Part shown: piece after piece, positions 58,448 to 64,000 of the stretch
Layout: each line of letters begins with the position of its first letter
Position numbering within the stretch: the first letter of the stretch is position 1
Translations under genes and position numbers: made by a program
The notes under the pieces: generated by a model
The model's input: only the letters and a program-made list of their open reading frames with translations
The model's database searches: none
Told to the model about the DNA's origin: nothing
NCBI GenBank assembly: GCA_002013415.1
Contig: MAEX01000018.1
Coordinates: forward strand, 43,035 to 107,034
Length of the DNA stretch: 64,000 bases
Reading direction: 5' to 3'
Source of the DNA: Mycobacterium sp. D16Q14
GTDB taxonomy: Bacteria; Actinomycetota; Actinomycetes; Mycobacteriales; Mycobacteriaceae

Positions 58448-58990
58448 TCAGTCCTCACGCACGATGCGCCACGGTCCTAGATCGAATCCGCGCGTGTAGT
58501 TCGAGATAGGCACAATCTTTCCGAGGTCGTAGCGCCCGAGCTTGACCCGAGTAGACCCACTATCTGTGTGCCGTTGCAGCAAAAAGGAATTGAGCCTTGA
58601 CCCCAGATCGCCCGTTGCATTCAAGACCCGAATACCGTCCGGTAACGCCGCGAGCGCGGTGGTCCTCCACAACTTTTCCTCGTTGTCAGACGGCCGCTTC
58701 GGCTCTCCTTCGTCAACGGGAACAACGGTCCCCATGAGGGTGAGTTTCCCTGGCACAACTCGGTCCGTATCGCCTTCTTCAGTGTCGGGAAGGGTGCGCT
58801 GTTGGTGCAGAAGCGCAATGGGCGCGAACTCGTACAAGTTTCCCGCGCCATCACGTGTTCCCGATACCAGCATCTCCTCGTAGACCCAATACCACCGATG
58901 GACGACCTCGGGATCGCTGTCAGCGACCGCCTGCGCCGCCCCGGGCGCTAGCGCGGCCACTCCAACGGTTCTCCACTTAACATCTGACAT
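58448..58990 (-). CDS. Hypothetical protein
   Basis: A 180-residue protein with no known domain. The first half has a helical part (ALAPGAAQAVADSDPEVVHRWYWVYEEML) and the second half a long beta-type region (VPGKLTLMGTVVPVDEG, RVKLGRYDLGKIVPISNYTRGFDLGPW). No signal peptide or membrane segment. It lies downstream of eccA on the same strand, 99 bases after its stop, and could be read with it. Conserved presence beside eccA would make it a candidate accessory of the ESX system. Confidence 0.5.
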   Translation of the reverse strand: MSDVKWRTVGVAALAPGAAQAVADSDPEVVHRWYWVYEEMLVSGTRDGAGNLYEFAPIALLHQQRTLPDTEEGDTDRVVPGKLTLMGTVVPVDEGEPKRPSDNEEKLWRTTALAALPDGIRVLNATGDLGSRLNSFLLQRHTDSGSTRVKLGRYDLGKIVPISNYTRGFDLGPWRIVRED

Positions 58991-59088
58991 GCGGCAGCTC
59001 TCTTCCGTTTCGGGACGCCTGTCACGTCCCCTCGATCAGAACGTAAAGCCAAACGGCTCGACATGGCAGCGACACGCACTCCTGTCGG

Positions 59089-60915
59089 CTAAGCCACGTT
59101 GGTGATCCCGAAACCTTTCAGGATGTTGGACGCTGCGCCCAATACATCTTCGGACTGCAACTGGAGGAATTGTTCATCGGTCAGCGCTGTCAGTTGCCCG
59201 CCGCCCCGCATCAGACGCCGCGATGAGAGGCCTTGGGCCTGCTCGAACACGTTGCGGGCGAAGCGCCCGTTGCCTGCCACGTCCAGCACGCGTTCGCCGC
59301 GCTGGTCGGTGTCCCACATGACCTCGACAATCTGCTTGAACTTGTCCTCCACCGAAGGGTCGACGGTGCGGCCTTCCTTGCGTGCCATGCCCGTCAGGAT
59401 GCGCCACATCTCGTCGGGGCTGTAGGTGGTGAACGAAAGCGAATATGCGAAGCGAGATTTCAGTCCGGGGTTCTCACTCAGGAACCTTTCAATCGGCCCT
59501 TCGTAGCCTGCGATGATCACAATGAGGTCGTCACGGTGGTTGTCCATGTACTCCAACAGCGTGGTCAGCGCTTCCGAACCGAATGGGTCGGCATGCCCAC
59601 CGCGGTCCTGCACAATCTCGTAGGCCTCGTCTATGAAGATGACGCCGCCACGTGCTTCAGTCAGTTTGGCCAGAGTCTTTTTCGCCGATTCACCCTCGAC
59701 GGCACCGATCAACGCTGCGCGGTTCGCCGATACCAGCGTGTGACTGCGGATTACGCCCAGGCCGTAGTACAGCCGCACGATGAGGTTGGCGATCGTAGTC
59801 TTGCCAGTTCCCGGAGGGCCCTTGAATATCAGGTGGCGGGTCTTGGGTTTGACGTTCATGCCGCGCCGACGTTGTTCGTTCTCGAACATGATCTCTGCGC
59901 TCAGCGTGCGCATCTGCTCCTTGATGCCGTCCATGCCGTCCATCGCCTCGAGTTCTGCGAGGGCTTCCTCGAGAACCTTGGCGCGCTCCGCTTGCGAGGA
60001 CTGGCGCTGGAAGTCAGCGATGTCGGGCTCAGACTCAGGATCCCAATACCGCGTGCGTGCGGCGATGACGTCGGAGGCTGAGATGCGCAAGCGAATGTTC
60101 TTGTTGCGCGCGGCTTCCTGCAACTCCGGCAGCGTCACGTATTGCATGCCGCTCCCGAGCGCCTTCTGTGCGTTCTCTTCGTCGCCTGCCGCCCGGAACG
60201 ACAGACCCAATTGCAACGACGCCCATGCAGAAATCGCGTTGAAGTTCATCGCGATGGCGTATTTGAGCTTGGTTTGCGCAGCATCGTGAGAGCCGAGGTG
60301 GGCGAGTGCCGCGCCCCCGTAGGCATTGCCGAGCGCTCCGAACACCTGCTCTAGCTCATCGGTACCCGAGGTAGTCGTCAGCACCGCTGCAGCAGCGATC
60401 AGATCATCCCAACGCGCAGTGCGGTAATACAGAAAGCATTGAACCGCCGCGATCTCTTTGGTTGTCGTATCGGCGTTCTCGGGGCGCACCACCTTCTCAC
60501 GGCCAGCAGCGTCAAGCTCGGCCAGCGCAGAGTCATACTCCCCGCGCTCCACAAGCTGTGAGGCGTACGCTGCGCGGATCTGCCCGCGGGTAACCAGCGG
60601 GATTATCACTGGCACGAGCGGCAGCGTCCACGTGGTGGTGAACCAACTCTCGGCCCCACCAGAATCGGTGCCCATGATCAATGCGTCATACGTGCTCAGA
60701 GCTTCACGGATTGGCGCAATCTCTTCTGCAGAAGTATTGCCTCGTCCCAGACGCCGGATGCGCGTGTATGACAGAGCCCGGAGCAGATCGCACTCGCCAG
60801 GCCAGGTTTCGGCGGCGTAGGACAGGTCCCGCTCGGCGACTACAAAGTTATTGAGCTCTGGATCCAGCGCTGCTAGGGCGCTATCCAGGTACTTCCTCGG
60901 TGACTCGGCGTTCAC
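59089..60915 (-). CDS. eccA: Type VII secretion AAA+ ATPase EccA
   Basis: EccA is the cytosolic ATPase of ESX systems, thought to help free substrates from their chaperones. The 608-residue product has the expected two parts: an N-terminal TPR-type helical half (residues 1-290) and a CbxX/CfqX AAA+ domain with Walker A KGPPGTGKTTIAN near 364-376, Walker B GVIFIDEAYEIV near 421-432, the region GSEALTTLLEYMDNHRDDLIVIIAGY, and the Arg in FLSENPGLKSRFAY. Length fits the family. It is 26 kb away from the eccD-mycP-eccE genes, next to the membrane genes and tcpC, so the ESX set is split. Confidence 0.92.
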   Translation of the reverse strand: MNAESPRKYLDSALAALDPELNNFVVAERDLSYAAETWPGECDLLRALSYTRIRRLGRGNTSAEEIAPIREALSTYDALIMGTDSGGAESWFTTTWTLPLVPVIIPLVTRGQIRAAYASQLVERGEYDSALAELDAAGREKVVRPENADTTTKEIAAVQCFLYYRTARWDDLIAAAAVLTTTSGTDELEQVFGALGNAYGGAALAHLGSHDAAQTKLKYAIAMNFNAISAWASLQLGLSFRAAGDEENAQKALGSGMQYVTLPELQEAARNKNIRLRISASDVIAARTRYWDPESEPDIADFQRQSSQAERAKVLEEALAELEAMDGMDGIKEQMRTLSAEIMFENEQRRRGMNVKPKTRHLIFKGPPGTGKTTIANLIVRLYYGLGVIRSHTLVSANRAALIGAVEGESAKKTLAKLTEARGGVIFIDEAYEIVQDRGGHADPFGSEALTTLLEYMDNHRDDLIVIIAGYEGPIERFLSENPGLKSRFAYSLSFTTYSPDEMWRILTGMARKEGRTVDPSVEDKFKQIVEVMWDTDQRGERVLDVAGNGRFARNVFEQAQGLSSRRLMRGGGQLTALTDEQFLQLQSEDVLGAASNILKGFGITNVA

Positions 60916-60963
60916 GCGATGGTCCTTTCCGGCACGAAGCCGTCATGAGCTGCGGGGGCGCGC

Positions 60964-61167
60964 TCATGGTGTTGGGACCATGCCGAAATCAGCGGTGCGG
61001 GGCGCGAGCAATGGAGCCGTGGGAATGGCCGTCCGTGGAAGGTGTTGGTCGATGTCTTCAAACGTGCCGTCGTAGTGAACGATTGCCACCGCGGTCCAGA
61101 TCAGTAAGAGCACCAGCGCGTTCCGCCGCAGCCTGCGCGGTGTGGTGAACATCCACAGCAGCTTCAT
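60964..61167 (-). CDS. Small single-pass membrane protein
   Basis: A 67-residue protein with one hydrophobic helix (ALVLLLIWTAVAIVHYD) after a basic N-terminus (MKLLWMFTTPRRLRRN), so the C-terminal 40 residues would face outside. It begins 15 bases after the stop of the large membrane protein gene and ends 48 bases before eccA, making all three one transcript. Short single-span subunits are common in mycobacterial conjugation and ESX loci. No family is recognised. Confidence 0.6.
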   Translation of the reverse strand: MKLLWMFTTPRRLRRNALVLLLIWTAVAIVHYDGTFEDIDQHLPRTAIPTAPLLAPRTADFGMVPTP

Positions 61168-61181
61168 GATCTCTGGTTCCT

Positions 61182-62792
61182 CTACTTGCCCGGGACCTGC
61201 GAGCCCACGCCCCCACTGCCGGGGTCCACCAGATGACCGGTAATCACGATCTGCGAAATAGCAGTAGTCTCATCGATCTTCTTGGGGTCGTCGGCGTCGC
61301 CAGATCCACCGATTCCCTTCTTGTTCTGGTCCTTACCCAGCGGTGGACGGGTGCTAGCGGTGATGGTCATCGACATTTCTTTGGTGATCACCGAATCGAA
61401 CTTCTTAGTCACACCTGTGCGCGTGGGCGCGATGTTCTGTGGGTACACGTCACCACCCATTCGCCAGCTGACCGCAGTGACCAGGCGATGCCGAGACCAT
61501 TCATCGCGGCCGTCCGGAGCGACGTAGTTGAAACCAGGCACGACGGTGATCGACATGATGACGACCGGCTGGTTGAACGTGATGTTGAGTACGTTCAGGT
61601 CAAGGCCGTTGATGCGCTGGCACTTCCACGCGCGTGTCTTGTCTCCGGCGAAAGGGGCTACCGCATCGGAATCGTTGCCGCAGCTGGCCGAAACCGTGGA
61701 GGGCACGAGTGTAATTTCGTTCGGCGAGGCAGCGGCGTTGTCGATCTCTGCCGGCGGCGGTGCGACCGTTCCTGCGGGATACGGTGGCTCACCGCGGCCG
61801 CCGCCCATGAACGAGAGCACCACGACGATGATCAACAGCAGTGCGCCAATGCTGATCCCGACAATCTTGGCGGCACGTTTGGGGTTCGAGCGCAGTTCGT
61901 CGAACTTATCGAGCGAGATGCTTTCGCGCAGCCTGTCCAGCAGCGATGGCCCCGGGTCAGGCTCGGGTGTGTCGAATGTCGAGGGAGGCGCGGTGGCGTA
62001 ATGCGACGGAGAAGCTTCCTCCGAATCTATGTCGCCGCCGGATTCGTCGTCGTCAAACTCTGCCGGTGCGGCACCAGGCGCGCTGGGCACAAGCTCTTCA
62101 GCGTCGCCCCACGGTGACCTCGGTGTTGATTCGGTGTCCCACTCCCATGGGCTCTTTGGTGTCTGCTCACCAGAACCTGGGATGTCGAGTTCATCTCCGC
62201 CACCAGCGAGGCCAGATTCACCTGCCACGCTTGCGTACTCGGCGGGCGCGGCCCCAGGAGCATCATCGGCTGAACTGTCAACCAGATCGCCCGGACCCGC
62301 TGTGCTCGGTAGCCGGACATCTCCTGTGTCTGCGTAGCTTTCACTGGCGGCCTCCCCGACTTCGCCAACTGCCGCAGCTTCGAGTTCGTCAATGTCTTCA
62401 TGCCCATTGGAGTGTTCAGACGGTTCAAATTCGCCGGGGACGTCACCATCGTCCCTAACCGCAGTGAGCTCATCGTCGAGCAGATACCGCACATCGGACC
62501 GATGCGTGGTGGCCTGTAGAGGGCTTCCCCCGTCATCGTCGAAGCCTTCGGCTGGTGGCTCGCCGAACTGCTCCAGGTGGCCGGCCTCCGGAGCAGCGCG
62601 CCGCGGCGCCTTCTCGTCAGCGATCTTGTCATTGACTCGGTCAAACTCTTCGATTGCCGCTGCGAATGAGGAAACGACTGGCATGTCTTCGGCCGCAGAC
62701 AGAACAGCGGTGACGGCCTCAGTGATTCGTCGCGCTTCTTCTTCGGGACGCAGCTGCGCATTCAGCAGCACACTGGCGATACTCACCGACAC
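61182..62792 (-). CDS. Bitopic membrane protein beside eccA and tcpC
   Basis: A 536-residue protein: about 300 residues of acidic, Ser/Pro/Glu-rich cytoplasmic sequence, a basic stretch (RSNPKRAAKIVG), one membrane helix (ISIGALLLIIVVVLSFMGGG, residues about 312-333), and an outer domain of about 200 residues. The latter has strands such as LDLNVLNITFNQPVVIMSITVVPGFNYV and MSMTITASTRPPLG and two Cys (VSASCGNDSD and AWKCQRING), a beta-sandwich like discoidin/carbohydrate-binding domains. It is divergent from tcpC and co-oriented with eccA. A bridge between the cytosolic machinery and the cell wall is a guess. Confidence 0.6.
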   Translation of the reverse strand: MSVSIASVLLNAQLRPEEEARRITEAVTAVLSAAEDMPVVSSFAAAIEEFDRVNDKIADEKAPRRAAPEAGHLEQFGEPPAEGFDDDGGSPLQATTHRSDVRYLLDDELTAVRDDGDVPGEFEPSEHSNGHEDIDELEAAAVGEVGEAASESYADTGDVRLPSTAGPGDLVDSSADDAPGAAPAEYASVAGESGLAGGGDELDIPGSGEQTPKSPWEWDTESTPRSPWGDAEELVPSAPGAAPAEFDDDESGGDIDSEEASPSHYATAPPSTFDTPEPDPGPSLLDRLRESISLDKFDELRSNPKRAAKIVGISIGALLLIIVVVLSFMGGGRGEPPYPAGTVAPPPAEIDNAAASPNEITLVPSTVSASCGNDSDAVAPFAGDKTRAWKCQRINGLDLNVLNITFNQPVVIMSITVVPGFNYVAPDGRDEWSRHRLVTAVSWRMGGDVYPQNIAPTRTGVTKKFDSVITKEMSMTITASTRPPLGKDQNKKGIGGSGDADDPKKIDETTAISQIVITGHLVDPGSGGVGSQVPGK

Positions 62793-62922
62793 CCTCCTCT
62801 GGACCGCGCCGTAAGCGGGTCGCCCGCCGCGGCGCGGCTACCGTACGGCCGCCGACCACAACTGGGCATGGCACGGCGCGCGTCACCTCATTGGATGCCG
62901 CACAGAGAGAAACGAGGACGAG

Positions 62923-63840
62923 GTGTTTTCGAATCTGCGCAAGCTGTTCCGGATCTCGCAATGGAAGCCGAAAGCTCGAGAACGTGGACTGGTCTTCGCG
63001 ATCATTTCAGGGCCACTGGCGCTGCTGATGGTCCTGTGCGTGCTCGCCCTGGTGGGCAGGGTCCAAGCGAAACTGCCTAAACCGGTGGACACGTATGCCG
63101 CGATTACTGAAGTCACCCGGGTGCAGAACTATGCCCGCAATTCACTCTTGCTGTGGATGGGCGGGTCTACTTCATCGGAAAAGCCACTCATGCAGCGGTC
63201 TTCGGCCTCACAATCGATTGAGCTGTCTCCGGTACCTTTCGAAGTCCGCTCGATTGACCCTTCTGACATCGTGCGCTACTCGGGTGCCAACGCGGTGGAA
63301 TGGCAGGCGACGTTCGCAGTCACCTACGTCTCCCCTGGATCCAGCGCCGCACAAATCAATCGCTTCATGGTGACCGTGCTGGATAAGGAGAGCGACTACC
63401 AGTTGCTGATGTGGCCTTCCATTGTCAACATCGACACGCAACCGTTCAAGGTCGCCAGTAAGTACACCGAACCGGTGGATTCGAAGGGTTCCCTGGCTCA
63501 GTCATTGAGCCGCTTCGTGACGGCCTACCTGACGTCGACGGGCGGCGCCACATCGCTGGGGCAGTACGTGTCGAATAAGTTCTCCGGTTCTGCGATCAGT
63601 GACAGCCCCTATTCCACGGCAGAAATCCAGGACATAAAGGCAGAAGCGGGCGGAGGACAGGCAAGTACCGCCAAGCCGGGAACTGAAATGAAGGTTCTTG
63701 TGAAGGTGAAGGCCTCTGCGTCGATACAGACCTGGTCGATCATGCATCTGCCGCTGCGGGTTTCGTTGGGTTCGAACAACGTATGGCTGATCGACGGCAT
63801 CGACGCGCCAATCGGTTGGGGATCCATCACGGAGCATTGA
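62923..63840 (+). CDS. tcpC: TcpC-family conjugal transfer protein (VirB8-like)
   Basis: TcpC is the bitopic VirB8-like core protein of Gram-positive conjugation channels. The 305-residue product starts at GTG with GAGGACGAG before it. It has a short basic cytoplasmic part (QWKPKARERG), one membrane helix (LVFAIISGPLALLMVLCVLAL, residues about 24-44) and an outer region with two NTF2-like domains (EWQATFAVTYVS and QINRFMVTVLDKE; then LVKVKASASIQTWSIMHLPLRVSL). This domain order is the TcpC hallmark. It shows that a type IV-like channel accompanies the ESX genes, as in pRAW-type plasmids. Other channel subunits (VirB4-like, VirB6-like) may follow beyond 64000. Confidence 0.82.
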   Translation: MFSNLRKLFRISQWKPKARERGLVFAIISGPLALLMVLCVLALVGRVQAKLPKPVDTYAAITEVTRVQNYARNSLLLWMGGSTSSEKPLMQRSSASQSIELSPVPFEVRSIDPSDIVRYSGANAVEWQATFAVTYVSPGSSAAQINRFMVTVLDKESDYQLLMWPSIVNIDTQPFKVASKYTEPVDSKGSLAQSLSRFVTAYLTSTGGATSLGQYVSNKFSGSAISDSPYSTAEIQDIKAEAGGGQASTAKPGTEMKVLVKVKASASIQTWSIMHLPLRVSLGSNNVWLIDGIDAPIGWGSITEH

Positions 63841-63874
63841 TGAACGCAGTTGCGCAGGCGGCTCACGCCCGAGG

Positions 63875-63903
63875 TTGCGTTCAGATAAAACATAGCTATA
63901 GTT
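63875..63903 (+). promoter_or_regulatory. Promoter of the last gene, sharing the AACATAGCTATA element
   Basis: TTGCGT (63875-63880), 16 bases, TATAGT (63897-63902) form a fair promoter. AACATAGCTATAGTT (63889-63903) differs by one base from 38987-39001, and ATAGCTAT inside both is palindromic. A promoter here means the next gene can be expressed separately from tcpC. Confidence 0.5.
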
Positions 63904-63947
63904 ACTGTAGTTACGTTATCGGCTAGCCAGAAGGAGGCGGACGGGTG

Positions 63948-64000
63948 ATGAACGATCTGCGTGTATACCTGCGCGATCAGCTCAGCGGCGAGTGGACGGG
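63948..64000 (+). CDS. Start of a gene cut by the window end
   Basis: A gene begins at ATG 63948 (or the GTG just before it), with AGAAGGAGGCGG 5-10 bases upstream as a very strong ribosome-binding site, and reads MNDLRVYLRDQLSGEWTG to the edge of the window. Only 17 codons are visible, so no function can be given. Being next to tcpC, it may be another transfer-channel gene, but it has its own promoter. Confidence 0.55.
   Translation, partial: MNDLRVYLRDQLSGEWT

Noticed and set aside
1..64000. CRISPR arrays, tRNA or rRNA genes, insertion sequences
   Set aside because: No regularly spaced direct repeats, no cloverleaf or rRNA-like stretch and no transposase reading were seen; the 24-bp inverted repeat at 50172 has no gene between its arms.

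Overview
The window looks like part of a large conjugative plasmid (or an integrated copy of one) of a Mycobacterium-group actinobacterium. The reasons are high GC content, many GTG/TTG starts with TGATG or ATGA overlaps, an ESX (type VII secretion) gene set (EccA, EccD, EccE, mycosin), a TcpC/VirB8-like protein and an FtsK-like coupling ATPase as in pRAW-type mycobacterial plasmids, a DUF2637 transfer protein, and a Prim-Pol/P-loop replication protein. No chromosomal housekeeping block, rRNA, tRNA, CRISPR array or insertion sequence was recognised. The species cannot be named from the sequence alone.

Layout. 0-10 kb: DNA- and NAD-related accessory genes. These are a GNAT, an ADP-ribosyltransferase-like protein, RNase HI, a WGR-domain ATP-dependent DNA ligase, two decayed genes (a HAD phosphatase with an in-frame TGA and its frameshifted neighbour), small exported proteins, a P-loop ATPase, a WGR-PARP and a DUF2637 protein. 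The ligase and PARP promoters share a 15-bp palindrome and a PafBC-like core. 10-14 kb: a 993-aa primase-polymerase/ATPase and three small genes. 14-19 kb: membrane and exported proteins, including a truncated paralogue of a DUF2628-type protein. 19-24 kb: an 1123-aa polytopic Gln-rich protein carrying a GH-E type HNH nuclease domain, with a coupled downstream gene that may encode immunity. 24-30 kb: type VII secretion substrates and lipoproteins. 31-38 kb: eccD-mycP-eccE-FtsK-like ATPase operon. 38-42 kb: regulators and small genes of unknown function.

42.6-49.6 kb is the most unusual part. It has two EspR-like HTH regulators, each followed by an ImmA/IrrE metallopeptidase, two MAB_1171c-like membrane proteins, a SAM methyltransferase and a stand-alone P450 resembling the CYP102 (P450 BM3) haem domain, with conspicuous operator-like repeats. 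I read it as a duplicated sensing/signalling switch that may control plasmid or ESX functions; this is inference. 49.6-50.6 kb is a gene-free stretch with three hairpins bracketed by a perfect 24-bp inverted repeat, a good origin candidate (oriV or oriT). 50.6-58.4 kb: RuvC-like resolvase, PD-(D/E)XK nuclease, helicase-associated-repeat protein, zinc-ribbon protein, a large protein with a possible C-terminal ADP-ribosyltransferase domain, and small genes. 58.4-64 kb: eccA, two membrane proteins, tcpC and the start of one more gene.

How the genes fit together: the ESX components plus TcpC and the FtsK-like ATPase would form the hybrid type VII/type IV conjugation apparatus. EccB, EccC, a VirB4-type ATPase and a relaxase were not found here and presumably lie outside the window. 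Functions come from motif reading without database searches.
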